Shown here piece after piece: positions 46,894 through 59,443 of a DNA stretch of 64,000 nt. Where the stretch lies: contig CANFWV010000005.1 of assembly GCA_947450695.1 (NCBI GenBank), positions 1 through 64,000 on the forward strand. Direction: 5' to 3'. The notes beneath the pieces are model-generated. The model did not search any database. It was given only the letters and a program-made list of their open reading frames with translations, and had not been told where the DNA came from. Both the position numbers and the translations under genes were made by a program. The DNA comes from Comamonadaceae bacterium (GTDB lineage Bacteria > Pseudomonadota > Gammaproteobacteria > Burkholderiales > Burkholderiaceae_C). Positions within the stretch are counted from its first letter, which is position 1, and the number at the start of each line of letters is the position of its first letter.

Positions 46894-47736
46894 ATGACCG
46901 TTGCCCCACCGGCTACTTCATCAGCGACTCCTGCCTCATTTGAGATCAAGAGTGCCAACCTGCCGTTGGTTGCCTTGCTGCTCAAATCCACCGACCTCAA
47001 AACCTTAGCGAGCGACCTCAAGGCACGCTTTGGCGATATTCCCGACTTCTTTGACAACGACCCGCTAGTGATCGACCTCACGCAGCTGAATGCCGCCGCA
47101 CGCCGCAACGGCGTCGATGTCGACGCAATTGATTTCCCGGCTCTCTTGGCTCTGCTGCGCCACTACAGCGTGCTGCCGATAGCCATCAAAGGCGGAAGTG
47201 CCGCTCAGATGGCCGATGGGCTGGCAGCTGGTTTGTTGGCTGCGCCCGATGCCCGTGTGGTGGCCAGCAGTCCTCCCACACCGGAACCCGAGCGACAAGT
47301 CGCTCCGCCGACAAAAGCCACTGCAACGGTCAAGGCATCACCACCAGCGCCCGTCGCTGCCGCGGTGCCGGTGCAGCACATGTCAGAAGCCCCGCTGGGT
47401 GCTCTCGTGATCAACAAACCACTGCGTTCGGGACAGCAAATCTATGCACGCGGCCGTGACTTGGTGGTGTTAGCGATGGTCAACGCCGGCGCAGAAATCA
47501 TTGCCGATGGCCACATCCATGTCTATGCCCCGCTACGCGGCAAAGCCATGGCTGGCGCCCGTGGCAACACCGAAGCACGCATCTTCGCTCTTAGCTTAGA
47601 AGCCGAACTCATCTCTATCGCGGGCATTTACCGCACCAGCGAAACCCCCCTGCCCGCCAACATCCTGGGCAAGCCAGCCCAGGTACGGCTGGTAGCAGGC
47701 CCCGATGGCGACAAATTAGTCATGGATGCAATGTGA
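46894..47736 (+). CDS. minC: Septum site-determining protein MinC
   Basis: The 280-residue FtsZ-polymerisation inhibitor has an N-terminal domain (FEIKSANLPLVALLLKSTDLKTLASDLKARFG), a Pro/Ala linker of about 60 residues (about residues 125-170) and the C-terminal beta-helix domain (VINKPLRSGQQIYARGRDLVVLAMVNAGAEIIADGHIHVYAPLRGKAMAGARGN). ATG 46894 gives the usual start. It is first of minCDE, and 75 bases separate it from minD. Confidence 0.95.
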   Translation: MTVAPPATSSATPASFEIKSANLPLVALLLKSTDLKTLASDLKARFGDIPDFFDNDPLVIDLTQLNAAARRNGVDVDAIDFPALLALLRHYSVLPIAIKGGSAAQMADGLAAGLLAAPDARVVASSPPTPEPERQVAPPTKATATVKASPPAPVAAAVPVQHMSEAPLGALVINKPLRSGQQIYARGRDLVVLAMVNAGAEIIADGHIHVYAPLRGKAMAGARGNTEARIFALSLEAELISIAGIYRTSETPLPANILGKPAQVRLVAGPDGDKLVMDAM

Positions 47737-47809
47737 AAATGACGCCTTTGCAGGTCATACGCAGCCGCAATCATCAGACCCCACGTTTTCAATCAAAGGA
47801 CTTTCAGTA

Positions 47810-48625
47810 ATGGCCAAAATCATTGTGGTGACTTCCGGCAAGGGCGGCGTGGGCAAAACCACCACCAGTGCCAGCTTTGCAACCGGCTTGGCCCTGCGCG
47901 GTCACAAAACAGCCGTCATCGACTTCGATGTCGGTCTGCGTAACTTGGACCTCATCATGGGCTGCGAACGCCGCGTGGTGTATGACCTGATCAACGTCAT
48001 TCAGGGCGAAGCCAACCTAAATCAAGCGCTCATTAAAGACAAGCAGTGCGAGAACCTGTATGTGCTTGCAGCATCACAAACTCGCGACAAAGAAGCGCTG
48101 ACCAAAGATGGCGTCGAAAAAGTCCTCAAAGACCTGTCCGCGATGGACTTCGAATACATCATTTGCGACTCCCCGGCTGGCATCGAGACCGGTGCGCTAA
48201 TGGCCATGCACTTTGCAGACGAGGCCCTTATCGTCACCAATCCTGAAGTCTCGTCCGTGCGTGATTCAGACCGTATTTTGGGTATGCTTTCGAGCAAAAC
48301 CAAGCGCGGCATTGAAGGCAGCGAGCCGATCAAAGAGCACCTGCTAATCACCCGCTATAACCCTAACCGTGTCGACCAAGGGCAGATGCTGTCGCTCGAA
48401 GACATCACCGACATCCTGCGTATCAAGTTGATTGGCGTGATCCCTGAATCTGAGTCCGTGCTGCAAGCCTCCAATCAAGGCGTGCCGGCTGTGCACATGG
48501 CCGGCACCGACGTTTCTGAAGCCTATAAGGACGTGATCGATCGCTTCCTTGGCGAAGACAAACCGATGCGCTTCATCGATGCACAAAAACCTAGCTTTCT
48601 CAAGCGCCTCTTCGGAGGTAAATAA
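47810..48625 (+). CDS. minD: Septum site-determining ATPase MinD
   Basis: The 271-residue membrane-cycling ATPase starts MAKIIVVTSGKGGVGKTTTSASFATGLALRG, with the deviant Walker A. AVIDFDVGLRNLDLIMGCERRVVYD and IICDSPAGIETGAL follow, and the C-terminal amphipathic membrane helix is FLKRLFGGK. AAGGA lies at the right distance from ATG 47810; the track's 47726 start is inside minC. MinD recruits MinC and is displaced by MinE. Confidence 0.97.
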   Translation: MAKIIVVTSGKGGVGKTTTSASFATGLALRGHKTAVIDFDVGLRNLDLIMGCERRVVYDLINVIQGEANLNQALIKDKQCENLYVLAASQTRDKEALTKDGVEKVLKDLSAMDFEYIICDSPAGIETGALMAMHFADEALIVTNPEVSSVRDSDRILGMLSSKTKRGIEGSEPIKEHLLITRYNPNRVDQGQMLSLEDITDILRIKLIGVIPESESVLQASNQGVPAVHMAGTDVSEAYKDVIDRFLGEDKPMRFIDAQKPSFLKRLFGGK

Positions 48626-48628
48626 GCC

Positions 48629-48889
48629 ATGGCGTCTTTCCTTTCCTTCTTGCTCGGTGAGAAAAAGAAAACAGCCAGCGTTGCCAAAGAGCGTTTGCAA
48701 ATCATCTTGGCGCATGAGCGCTCAGGCGGTAACCACAAACCCGACTATTTGCCAGCGCTGCAGCGTGACCTGATTGCCGTCATTTCCAAGTACATCAACA
48801 TCAACCCAAACGACATCAAGGTCAACCTTGAGCGTCAAGACAATCTGGATGTACTGGAAGTCAAGATCGAGTTACCCGACGGCAAGTGA
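48629..48889 (+). CDS. minE: Cell division topological specificity factor MinE
   Basis: The 86-residue protein begins [33 protein letters not shown], the membrane-binding and MinD-activating region. The dimerisation domain follows ([43 protein letters not shown]). It starts three bases after minD, so the two are co-translated. MinE drives pole-to-pole oscillation of MinCD. Confidence 0.96.
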   Translation: MASFLSFLLGEKKKTASVAKERLQIILAHERSGGNHKPDYLPALQRDLIAVISKYININPNDIKVNLERQDNLDVLEVKIELPDGK

Positions 48890-48898
48890 CGCTAACGC

Positions 48899-51872
<2,974 letters not shown>

Positions 51873-51885
51873 TCACTTATCTCTT

Positions 51886-51920
51886 TAAAAACCAAACCCG
51901 CGCCGATAACTGACGCGGGT
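51886..51920 (-). terminator. Rho-independent terminator after dnaN
   Basis: On the minus strand ACCCGCG and CGCGGGT form a seven-pair stem around an 11-base loop, followed by TTGGTTTTT. It lies 40 bases past the dnaN stop, so gyrB must have its own promoter just downstream, in 51864-51885, or receive read-through. Confidence 0.75.
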
Positions 51921-51957
51921 AGGTCGATAGGGCCTTGATGGACCCGCACCTAGCGGT

Positions 51958-53064
51958 TTAAATCCGCATGGGCATCACAACGTATTTAAAAGCAGCATCA
52001 TCAGGAATGGTGAGAAGCGCTGAACTGTTTGAGTCTGAGAGCTCAATCTTCACCATATCTTGGTTCATATTGGCCAGTGCATCGATAAGATAGGTCACGT
52101 TGAAACCAATTTCGATGGCATCTCCACCGTAGTCGATATCAAGCTCATCGACAGCCTCTTCTTGCTCCGCATTGTTAGACGCGACACGCAGTGTTCCCGG
52201 CTCAATATTTAAGCGCACGCCTTTGAATTTTTCACTCGTCAAAATAGCCGTGCGCTGCAAACTTGCTAACAACGGTGCACGGCCGAGAGTGATGATGTTT
52301 TTGTGATTTTTGGGGATCACGCGGTTGTAGTCTGGAAACTTACCTTCAACGAGCTTGGTGACAAATTCCATGCCTTCAAAGCTAAATTTAGCTTGATTAC
52401 CGGCGAACTGCATCTCGATGGCACCTTCTTTGTCACTCAACAGACGTTGCATTTCAAGAACAGTCTTACGAGGCAAGATCACCTCTTGACGCGGTACTTC
52501 AACGTCTAGGATAGCTGACGAAAACGCCAACCGATGTCCATCCGTTGCCACCAAACTTAACTGTTTTCCTTCTGCGACGAACAAAATGCCATTGAGGTAG
52601 TAGCGAATGTCGTGCACGGCCATTGCAAAAGAGACTTGGCTGAGCAATTCTTTAAGCGTTTTTTGCGGAACAGAGAAGCTCGGACCAAAATTAGCTGCTT
52701 CTTGAACCAATGGGAAGTCTTCAGCTGGCAGTGTCTGCAACGTGAAGCGACTTTTGCCACCTTTAAGAATTAATTTATTCTGGCTCGACTCCAAAGAGAC
52801 TGACTGATCGCTTGGCATAGATCTCAAAATGTCAATGAGCTTGCGAGCTCCAACGGTCGTTGTGAAGTTGCCATCATCTCCATCCAGCGCTGCTGTAGTG
52901 CGAATCTGAATTTCAAGGTCACTTGTGGTCAATTGAATTTGTGAGCCACTTTTGCGAATCAGCACATTGGCCAAGATAGGCAGCGTGTGACGACGTTCAA
53001 CGATGCCTGCTACCGATTGAAGTGCTGACAAAACTTTGTCTTGACTGGCTTTGAGAACGATCAT
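51958..53064 (-). CDS. dnaN: DNA polymerase III beta sliding clamp
   Basis: The 368-residue clamp has the usual three repeated domains. It starts MIVLKASQDKVLSALQSVAGIVERRHTLPILANVLI, the middle contains FAMAVHDIRYYLNGILFVAEGKQLSLVATDGHRLAFSSA, and the end is DDAAFKYVVMPMRI, the hydrophobic-cleft strand. It holds polymerases on DNA. The gene follows dnaA on the minus strand, separated by an origin-like region of 264 bases. Confidence 0.97.
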   Translation of the reverse strand: MIVLKASQDKVLSALQSVAGIVERRHTLPILANVLIRKSGSQIQLTTSDLEIQIRTTAALDGDDGNFTTTVGARKLIDILRSMPSDQSVSLESSQNKLILKGGKSRFTLQTLPAEDFPLVQEAANFGPSFSVPQKTLKELLSQVSFAMAVHDIRYYLNGILFVAEGKQLSLVATDGHRLAFSSAILDVEVPRQEVILPRKTVLEMQRLLSDKEGAIEMQFAGNQAKFSFEGMEFVTKLVEGKFPDYNRVIPKNHKNIITLGRAPLLASLQRTAILTSEKFKGVRLNIEPGTLRVASNNAEQEEAVDELDIDYGGDAIEIGFNVTYLIDALANMNQDMVKIELSDSNSSALLTIPDDAAFKYVVMPMRI

Positions 53065-53072
53065 GTCTTGTG

Positions 53073-53265
53073 CTTTCTTATCTTCTTAATTTTTCAATTT
53101 CAAATTAGTAGTAGTAGTAAGGGACGCTAATTTCTGTGTACATCGCCATTTTCCCCTTTTTTATCAACTACTTGCAGACTGTTTAAGTGTGTGAAAAGAC
53201 CCCTGTTAAAGCGGCTCTAAAAAATGAACAACTTAAGAAAAAACTGTTTTCTGTGGATAACTCAC
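53073..53265. other. Probable replication origin core (oriC): AT-rich tract, DnaA-trio, DnaA box
   Basis: In the dnaN-dnaA gap an AT-rich stretch (TTATCTTCTTAATTTTTCAATTTC) is followed by TAGTAGTAGTAGTAA (53106-53120), five DnaA-trio units in the 5'-TAG/TAA-3' orientation. A GC patch (GGGACGC) comes next, and a perfect DnaA box (TGTGGATAA, 53252-53260) lies further right. The order unwinding tract, trio, GC patch, then boxes is that described for bacterial origins. The box-trio distance of about 130 bases is long, so weaker boxes may lie between them. Confidence 0.7.
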
Positions 53266-53328
53266 GACTTGTTCATCAATTGTCCCCAGCTTTCTAGCGC
53301 AGGGTTGAAGTGAAGCTAAAGTTTTCCA

Positions 53329-54723
53329 TCAGCCTTTAAGCGTTTGTTCTAAAACGTGTAATTGTTGGTTGAGTTCAGTCATTTGCTGACGTTCCGCAGA
53401 CATTTTTCGTACAGCATGCAACACCGTGGTGTGGTCCCGACCTCCAAATAGCTCACCTATTTCAGGCAAACTTTTCTGTGTCAGCTCCTTCGCTAAGTAC
53501 ATGGCTATTTGACGTGGTCTAGCGATGCTCGCTGGCCGTTTTTTGGAATACATGTCCGCAATTTTGATCTTGTAATAGTCGGCGACAGTTTTCTGGATGT
53601 TTTCAACAGAAATTTGTCGGTTTTGGATAGAAAGCAAATCCCGCAGTGCTTCTCGTGCCAGTTGTATGGAGATTTCTTTCTGGTTAAAACGTGAGTAAGC
53701 CAAGATTTTTCGCAACGCACCTTCGAGTTCACGAACGTTAGATCGTACGTTTTTAGCTACAAAAAAAGCGACCTCTTCTGGCATAAGAGTGCCTTCCGCT
53801 TCAGCTTTTCTAATCAGAATAGCGACGCGCATTTCCAATTCTGGCGGTTCAATGGCCACAGTGAGTCCAGAGTCAAAACGGGACACAAGGCGTTCATGAA
53901 TATCAGTTAAGCCTTTGGGGTAGGTATCGCTGGTCATCACAATGTGTGACTTCTTTGTCAGCAAAGCCTCAAAAGCATTGAAGAATTCTTCTTGGGTGCG
54001 GTCTTTATTGGCAAAAAACTGAACGTCATCAATCAGTAGTAGGTCTAATGAATGATAGCGTTCTTTAAACTCATCAAAGGTTTTGCGTTGGTACGCTTTC
54101 ACTACGTCAGAAACAAATTGCTCAGCGTGGATGTAAAGAATTTTGGCCGCCGGGTTGTCTGCTAATAGCTTGTTACCAATAGCGTGAACCAAATGTGTCT
54201 TGCCAAGCCCTACGCCGCCATAAATGAAAAGAGGGTTGTAAAGCTGACCTAAGCTGCTGGCGACATGCATGGCGGCGGCACGACCCATGCGGTTAGCCGT
54301 ACCTTCAATTAACGTGTCAAAAGTTAATGCGGTGTTCAGTCGGCTCTTGAAGGGGACGATGGCAGCATCATCCGTGGCGCTTAAACCTGCGGGTTCAGCT
54401 GCACCCAGAATCTTAAAATTCTGAGGTAAAACGGCAACTTTTGCGTGGTTCTCACGTGGAGCGAGAGCCAGCTCGAGTACAACGGATTTGCCACAAAATT
54501 TTTCTAGCAGAGCAACAATTCTGGGTGCATATTGGGCGCGAACCCAATCAAGCTTGAATCGGTTGCCTACCTGGATAGTGACTTTACTCATGTCGAGGGC
54601 AACGTCAGCAGCTAATGGTTTGATCCATGTGTTGAATTGTTGCTCTGGGAGCTCTTGCGCCAATTGATCAACGCATTGTTGCCACAGGTTGTGACTTATA
54701 GATGGACGAAGAGCCTCACTCAT
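53329..54723 (-). CDS. dnaA: Chromosomal replication initiator DnaA
   Basis: The 464-residue initiator has domain I ([25 protein letters not shown]), a short linker, and the AAA+ domain III with Walker [18 protein letters not shown] (about residue 168) and Walker [14 protein letters not shown]. Domain IV contains the DnaA-box signature [38 protein letters not shown]. DnaA boxes flank the gene on both sides, fitting autoregulation and origin function. Confidence 0.97.
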   Translation of the reverse strand: MSEALRPSISHNLWQQCVDQLAQELPEQQFNTWIKPLAADVALDMSKVTIQVGNRFKLDWVRAQYAPRIVALLEKFCGKSVVLELALAPRENHAKVAVLPQNFKILGAAEPAGLSATDDAAIVPFKSRLNTALTFDTLIEGTANRMGRAAAMHVASSLGQLYNPLFIYGGVGLGKTHLVHAIGNKLLADNPAAKILYIHAEQFVSDVVKAYQRKTFDEFKERYHSLDLLLIDDVQFFANKDRTQEEFFNAFEALLTKKSHIVMTSDTYPKGLTDIHERLVSRFDSGLTVAIEPPELEMRVAILIRKAEAEGTLMPEEVAFFVAKNVRSNVRELEGALRKILAYSRFNQKEISIQLAREALRDLLSIQNRQISVENIQKTVADYYKIKIADMYSKKRPASIARPRQIAMYLAKELTQKSLPEIGELFGGRDHTTVLHAVRKMSAERQQMTELNQQLHVLEQTLKG

Positions 54724-54771
54724 GGGTAACTTTGACGACAGCTAACGGAAGCGTTAAACAGCTTGGAAACT

Positions 54772-54909
54772 TGTGGATATTGTCTTTTTTCAGCACCCGT
54801 CATTGTAGTCTTGCGGGATAGTTATCCACAAGGCAATTGATACGGTCTTACCCTCAAAGAGAGCTAAAAATTAGCCATCACAAGTCGCGCTATCTAGCAA
54901 TTATCCTCA
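54772..54909. promoter_or_regulatory. DnaA-box cluster and dnaA promoter
   Basis: A perfect box TTATCCACA lies at 54822-54830. One-mismatch boxes are TGTGGATAT (54772-54780, reverse) and TTATCCTCA (54901-54909). On the minus strand TTGTGG (54826-54831) and TACAAT (54802-54807) with 18 bases between them form a likely dnaA promoter, and the perfect box covers its -35 element. DnaA binding should therefore repress its own gene. The cluster may also be the second half of a bipartite origin. Confidence 0.65.
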
Positions 54910-54939
54910 GTCTTTACCTAAAGACGTGCCCTCAAGCGG

Positions 54940-54968
54940 TTGCCAGCAATGAATAAATTTGCCATAAT
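54940..54968 (+). promoter_or_regulatory. Promoter of the rpmH-rnpA operon
   Basis: TTGCCA (54940-54945) and CATAAT (54963-54968) have exactly 17 bases between them. The 130-base leader up to rpmH contains two short hairpins (GGTTTCACGC/GCGTGCAAACC and TGGCAG/CTGCCA), whose role is not known. Confidence 0.7.
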
Positions 54969-55106
54969 CATCGGTTTCCCTGATTCACAGGGGGTTTCAC
55001 GCGCAGGCGTGCAAACCCGGCGGACCTTGTAACGCTGGCAGTACCTTGCTGCCACCAAGCTCACAAGAATCATCCAGGGGAAGATTTCTAGCCAGTAGGA
55101 TTGATC

Positions 55107-55241
55107 ATGAAACGCACATACCAGCCATCTAAAGTCAAGCGCGCACGTACGCACGGTTTTCTCACCCGAATGAAAACACGCGGAGGCCGCGCTGTGATTG
55201 CAGCCCGCCGTGCCAAAGGCCGCAAACGTTTGGCCGTCTAA
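55107..55241 (+). CDS. rpmH: Large ribosomal subunit protein bL34
   Basis: This gene is too short for the ORF track; I translated it directly. The 44-residue basic protein is [19 protein letters not shown] followed by [19 protein letters not shown] and RKRLAV, the full bL34 sequence pattern. TAGGA precedes the ATG. It heads the rpmH-rnpA-yidD-yidC operon next to the origin. Confidence 0.98.
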   Translation: MKRTYQPSKVKRARTHGFLTRMKTRGGRAVIAARRAKGRKRLAV

Positions 55242-55285
55242 GAATTCAGCTCGCAGTCTGGTCTTGAGGCCATTAGGCGCAGACA

Positions 55286-55729
55286 TTGCAGCGGCTTAAG
55301 ACGCGAGCCCAGTTTCAGGCTGTTTTGGCTGGCGCTACCGTTGCACGTAGCGAACACTTTGCCTTGCATCGATCTATGCTTCCCATTGGCGGTCATGATG
55401 TTGCCGGAAAAGTAGCGCCTGAAGTCGTTGTAAAAACTACGGTTAAAGACGCAAGGGCGCAACAACTATTCCCGGTTGTTGACCTATGGATTGGTGCAAT
55501 GGTGCCCAAGCGTTGGGCTAAGCGCGCTGTTACCCGAAACGCCATAAAAAGGCAGATCTACACCGTGAGTGCTGATTTTTCTCCGACGCAACGTCAAGCC
55601 GCTTTCGTGGTTAGGCTACGGCGTGATTTTTCGCGGAAGATTTATCTAAGTGCAAGTTCAGATTTTCTGAAGCAGGCGGTACGGATAGAGCTAATGGCGT
55701 TAATGCACGAAGGCGCGCGCCAGTCATGA
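55286..55729 (+). CDS. rnpA: Ribonuclease P protein component
   Basis: The 147-residue protein assists the RNase P RNA in maturing tRNA 5' ends. It begins MQRLKTRAQFQAVLAG from a TTG start at 55286. The RNR motif region is KRWAKRAVTRNAIKRQIY. An internal stretch (residues about 30-65) is longer than in E. coli RnpA. The stop overlaps the yidD ATG by four bases. Confidence 0.94.
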   Translation: MQRLKTRAQFQAVLAGATVARSEHFALHRSMLPIGGHDVAGKVAPEVVVKTTVKDARAQQLFPVVDLWIGAMVPKRWAKRAVTRNAIKRQIYTVSADFSPTQRQAAFVVRLRRDFSRKIYLSASSDFLKQAVRIELMALMHEGARQS

Positions 55730-56109
55730 AGGGAGTGTCAAAACCTTTGCGAGTCATCTGGTCCGTGCCAAGAGTGCTGTTAATCACCCTGGTTAAAGTC
55801 TATCGCTTGTGTCTTAGCCCATCTCTGGGATCGAGTTGCCGGTTCGAGCCGACATGTTCTGCTTATTCTTTACAGGCGTTACAGGACCACGGCGCAGTCG
55901 CAGGTACTTATCTCACGCTAGGAAGATTGCTTCGCTGTCACCCGTGGTGTGATGGTGGGCTTGATCCTGTTGCGACGCATTTCAGTTTTTTCTCTTCGTC
56001 ATGGTTCTCCGTTCGCAGTATTGCTGACAAAGACGCGCACAAACGAAGCCTTTTCTCCAGTCTGGTCACCTCTGTGGCCACGTCTCCTTCTAAAAAGAAA
56101 CCGTCATGA
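55726..56109 (+). CDS. yidD: Membrane protein insertion efficiency factor YidD
   Basis: The 127-residue product has a short hydrophobic start and the YidD signature VYRLCLSPSLGSSCRFEPTCSAYSLQALQDHGAVAGTYLTLGRLLRCHPWCDGGLDPV, with conserved cysteines. A Ser/Lys-rich tail of about 40 residues exceeds the usual length. It overlaps rnpA upstream and yidC downstream by four bases each, so all three are translationally coupled. Confidence 0.94.
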   Translation: MKGVSKPLRVIWSVPRVLLITLVKVYRLCLSPSLGSSCRFEPTCSAYSLQALQDHGAVAGTYLTLGRLLRCHPWCDGGLDPVATHFSFFSSSWFSVRSIADKDAHKRSLFSSLVTSVATSPSKKKPS

Positions 56110-57815
56110 ACGACATTCGGCGCACCATTTTGTGGGTGATCTTTGGTTTTTCAATGGTCCTGTTATGGGATCAATGGCAAGTCCACAACGGTCAAAAACC
56201 AACCTTTTTTCCGTCCTCGGCCACACAAAGCGCTAAGACGCCTGTGACAACACCTGTGGTGTCTGTGCCCAGTACCGCAATTCCTGCTTCCGTTGCATCA
56301 GCATCTTCTGTTCCTGGCATGACACCAACGATTGCGACTGAACAAGTTTCAGCTGCCGCTAAAAAAGAACGCTTGGAAGTCAGCAACGATGTATTGACGT
56401 TAACCTTTGACACAGAGGGTGGGACTTTGGTGCGGACTGTGTTTGCTAAATATGCAGACACGATCGATAAAAAAAGTGGTTTTGTCCTGCTTGACGAAAG
56501 CAACAGCCGCGTCTATGTCGCTCAGTCTGGCTTGATTGGTGCGACAGGTACCAACCTGCCGACACACAAAACAGTCATGACCGTTTTGCCAGGCGATCGC
56601 ATACTGAAAGATGGCAAAAATCAGTTTGAAGTCAAGTTCGAGTCCCCTACCGTGGGTGGCGTCAAACTCGTGAAGACGTATACCGTGAAACGTGGTGAAT
56701 ACGACCTCGCGGTACGTCATGAAATCATCAACACGGGCACCGAACCCGTTGCCCCGCAGCTTTACTTGCAACTCGTGCGCGACGGCAACAAGCCATTGGG
56801 CGAGTCTTCGTTCTATTCAACCTTCACTGGCCCTGCGATTTACACAGAAGCCAAAAAGTATCAGAAGGTTGAATTCAAAGACATCGAGAAGGACAAAGTT
56901 GATGTCGAGAAGAAGGCCAGCAACGGTTATGTGGCCATGGTCCAGCACTACTTCGCTTCCGCCTGGATTTTGCCCGACGGCCTCCAGCGTGATTTGTTCT
57001 TGCGCAAGGTCGACAACAATCTTTATGCGGCCGGCATGATCACGCCGCTGGAGACCATTGCACCAGGTGCCAGCAAGATCATCGACAGCAAGTTTTATGT
57101 TGGTCCGCAAGAAGAAAAAATTCTCGAAGCCTTGGCGCCGGGTCTAGAGCTGGTCAAAGACTACGGTTGGTTGACTATTTTGGCCAAGCCTTTGTATTGG
57201 TTGCTTTTCAGGTTGCATGAGTTCATTCAGAACTGGGGCTGGTCGATTGTGGCATTGGTACTGCTGCTGAAAATCGCTTTTTATTGGCTCAATGCGAAGG
57301 CATATGCCAGTATGGCCAAGATGAAAGCGGTTAATCCCAAAATCGTTGAGATGCGCGAGCGCCTCAAAGATAAGCCGCAAGAAATGCAGCAAGCCATGAT
57401 GAGAATCTACAAAGAGGAAAAGGTCAATCCGATGGGCGGATGCTTCCCCATCATGATCCAGATTCCGGTGTTCATTGCTTTGTACTGGGTGCTGTTGTCT
57501 AGCGTTGAAATGCGCAACGCGCCTTGGATACTCTGGATTAAAGACCTCTCAGCACCCGATCCTTATTTCATATTGCCCGTAGTGATGACCCTGACGACGA
57601 TGTTACAAACAGCGTTGAATCCAACGCCACCAGATCCGATGCAAGCCAAGCTGATGTGGTTCATGCCATTGATTTTCAGTGTGATGTTCTTCTTCTTCCC
57701 GGCCGGTTTGGTGATGTACTGGATCACCAACAACATTCTGTCAATCACGCAGCAGTGGGTCATCAATACTCGAATGGGCGTACCTCCCCAGTTCAATTTG
57801 CCTAAGTTCAAATAA
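56106..57815 (+). CDS. yidC: Membrane protein insertase YidC
   Basis: The 569-residue insertase has an N-terminal helix (TILWVIFGFSMVLLWDQWQ), a large periplasmic beta domain (about residues 80-340) and the conserved five-helix core. Core sequences include FIQNWGWSIVALVLLLKIAFYWL, KEEKVNPMGGCFPIMIQIPVFIALYWVLLSSVEMRNAPWILWIKDL and FFFPAGLVMYWITNNILSITQQW. It inserts and folds inner-membrane proteins with or without Sec. A strong terminator follows immediately. Confidence 0.97.
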   Translation: MNDIRRTILWVIFGFSMVLLWDQWQVHNGQKPTFFPSSATQSAKTPVTTPVVSVPSTAIPASVASASSVPGMTPTIATEQVSAAAKKERLEVSNDVLTLTFDTEGGTLVRTVFAKYADTIDKKSGFVLLDESNSRVYVAQSGLIGATGTNLPTHKTVMTVLPGDRILKDGKNQFEVKFESPTVGGVKLVKTYTVKRGEYDLAVRHEIINTGTEPVAPQLYLQLVRDGNKPLGESSFYSTFTGPAIYTEAKKYQKVEFKDIEKDKVDVEKKASNGYVAMVQHYFASAWILPDGLQRDLFLRKVDNNLYAAGMITPLETIAPGASKIIDSKFYVGPQEEKILEALAPGLELVKDYGWLTILAKPLYWLLFRLHEFIQNWGWSIVALVLLLKIAFYWLNAKAYASMAKMKAVNPKIVEMRERLKDKPQEMQQAMMRIYKEEKVNPMGGCFPIMIQIPVFIALYWVLLSSVEMRNAPWILWIKDLSAPDPYFILPVVMTLTTMLQTALNPTPPDPMQAKLMWFMPLIFSVMFFFFPAGLVMYWITNNILSITQQWVINTRMGVPPQFNLPKFK

Positions 57816-57843
57816 AAAAGGGCCGCTTAGCGGCCCTTTTTTA
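57815..57843 (+). terminator. Rho-independent terminator after yidC
   Basis: AAAAAAGGGCCGC-TTA-GCGGCCCTTTTTTT is a perfect stem with a T tract, starting at the yidC stop codon. It ends the rpmH operon; mnmE begins 12 bases later and so needs its own promoter or read-through. Confidence 0.93.
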
Positions 57844-57854
57844 TAAGACACACC

Positions 57855-59315
57855 ATGCTTGCCCGTCACCTTAATCCCATTGTTGCGATTGCCACCGCGC
57901 CAGGCCGTGGGGCGGTAGGAATTATCAGAATTTCTGGCAAAGACATTGGGCTAATCGTTCAAAAACTGTGTGGTCGTGACTTGCAGCCGCGGCAAGCCAC
58001 CTACTTGCCTTTTTTAGACGAACAAGGGCAAGTGATCGATCAAGGGTTGGCGCTTTATTTCCCAGAACCGCACTCTTTCACGGGCGAAGATGTGCTCGAA
58101 ATGCAAGCGCATGGCGGCCCTGTTGTGTTGCAATTGCTGCTGGCGCGCTGTCTGCAGGCAGCGGCTGAAACTGATGAAGCGACAGGCTTGCAGCGACTCG
58201 CCGGGCTGCGCGTAGCCCAGCCCGGTGAGTTCTCTGAGCGGGCTTTTTTGAACGACAAGATTGATTTGGCACAGGCCGAAGCGATTGCCGACCTGATTGA
58301 CGCCAGCACTGAAATAGCTGCCCGCTCAGCGGCTCGCTCGCTGTCTGGCGAGTTCTCCAACGAGGTGCAGGCGCTGCTCGATAAGTTGGTGCATTTGCGC
58401 ATGCTGGTAGAAGCCACGCTGGATTTTCCGGAAGAAGACATCGACTTTTTAAAGCAGGCAGATGCCAGCGGTCAGCTGCAGAGGCTGCAGTCAACGTTGG
58501 TGAATGTCATGGAACGCGCAACGCAAGGCGCAATCTTGCGTGAAGGCATCAAAGTGGTGATCGCCGGTCAACCCAACGCTGGGAAAAGTTCGCTGCTCAA
58601 TGCCTTAGCGGGAGCTGAGCTGGCCATCGTCACACCGATTGCCGGGACCACACGAGACAAGGTTTCACAACTCATTCAGATTGACGGCGTGCCCTTGCAC
58701 GTGGTCGACACTGCAGGCTTGCGGGACAGTCATATGCCGGACGTTGACGAGGTTGAAAAGATCGGCATATCACGGGCCTGGGAAGAAATTAAAAGTGCTG
58801 ATGCCGTCTTGTTTCTGCACGATCTGACGCGACAGAAAACGCCGGCTGATCCTAACGTAGCGGCGACGTACCGTCTCGGAGACGAAGTGATTCAGCAAGC
58901 TTTGGCAGACAAACTTCCATCAACAACGCCGATCATCGACGTCTGGAATAAATCAGATTCAGCGCCCACTGATGTTTGTGCGGCGGTGACTGCGAGTGCA
59001 CGCGTTAGCGTGGTGATTTCAGCCAAGACCGGTGCTGGTTTGCAGGATTTAAGACAGCAGTTGTTGACGGTTGTGGGTTGGCAATCCGCACCGGAAGGCG
59101 TTTTCATGGCGCGAGAGCGCCACGTCCAAGCCTTGCACGAAGTGGCCAGCGACCTGATGCGTGCTGGTGAGCATATATCCGCCATGCAACCGGCACTTGA
59201 CTTGTTGGCAGAAGACTTACGGCAAGCTCAACGCGCACTGAGTCAAATCACCGGCGAGTTCACGCCTGACGATTTATTGGGTGAAATTTTCTCCAAATTC
59301 TGCATTGGTAAGTAG
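57855..59315 (+). CDS. mnmE: tRNA modification GTPase MnmE
   Basis: The 486-residue protein works with MnmG on the tRNA wobble uridine. It shows the folate-binding N-terminal domain ([20 protein letters not shown]), a helical domain, and an inserted GTPase domain with G1 [13 protein letters not shown] (about residue 235), G2 TTRD, G3 DTAG and G4 NKSD. The C-terminal catalytic FCIGK supplies the essential Cys. It keeps the ancestral position after yidC, while mnmG is 25 kb away. Confidence 0.97.
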   Translation: MLARHLNPIVAIATAPGRGAVGIIRISGKDIGLIVQKLCGRDLQPRQATYLPFLDEQGQVIDQGLALYFPEPHSFTGEDVLEMQAHGGPVVLQLLLARCLQAAAETDEATGLQRLAGLRVAQPGEFSERAFLNDKIDLAQAEAIADLIDASTEIAARSAARSLSGEFSNEVQALLDKLVHLRMLVEATLDFPEEDIDFLKQADASGQLQRLQSTLVNVMERATQGAILREGIKVVIAGQPNAGKSSLLNALAGAELAIVTPIAGTTRDKVSQLIQIDGVPLHVVDTAGLRDSHMPDVDEVEKIGISRAWEEIKSADAVLFLHDLTRQKTPADPNVAATYRLGDEVIQQALADKLPSTTPIIDVWNKSDSAPTDVCAAVTASARVSVVISAKTGAGLQDLRQQLLTVVGWQSAPEGVFMARERHVQALHEVASDLMRAGEHISAMQPALDLLAEDLRQAQRALSQITGEFTPDDLLGEIFSKFCIGK

Positions 59316-59350
59316 ACCCGCAGGCACCGGTTCTTCAGCCTAAATTACAG

Positions 59351-59373
59351 GGTCAATATCTGCACTATTGACC
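59351..59373. repeat. Perfect inverted repeat between convergent mnmE and antiporter genes
   Basis: GGTCAATA-TCTGCAC-TATTGACC has eight-base arms and a seven-base loop, about 35 bases after mnmE. No T tract follows on either strand, so it may be a weak bidirectional terminator or a protein-binding dyad. Confidence 0.45.
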
Positions 59374-59443
59374 AACGTATCGGGGGCGTAATAACCTCTC
59401 ATGGCAACGTGGCTACGAAGGAGTTAAGTGGTCGCAGGGTGTT

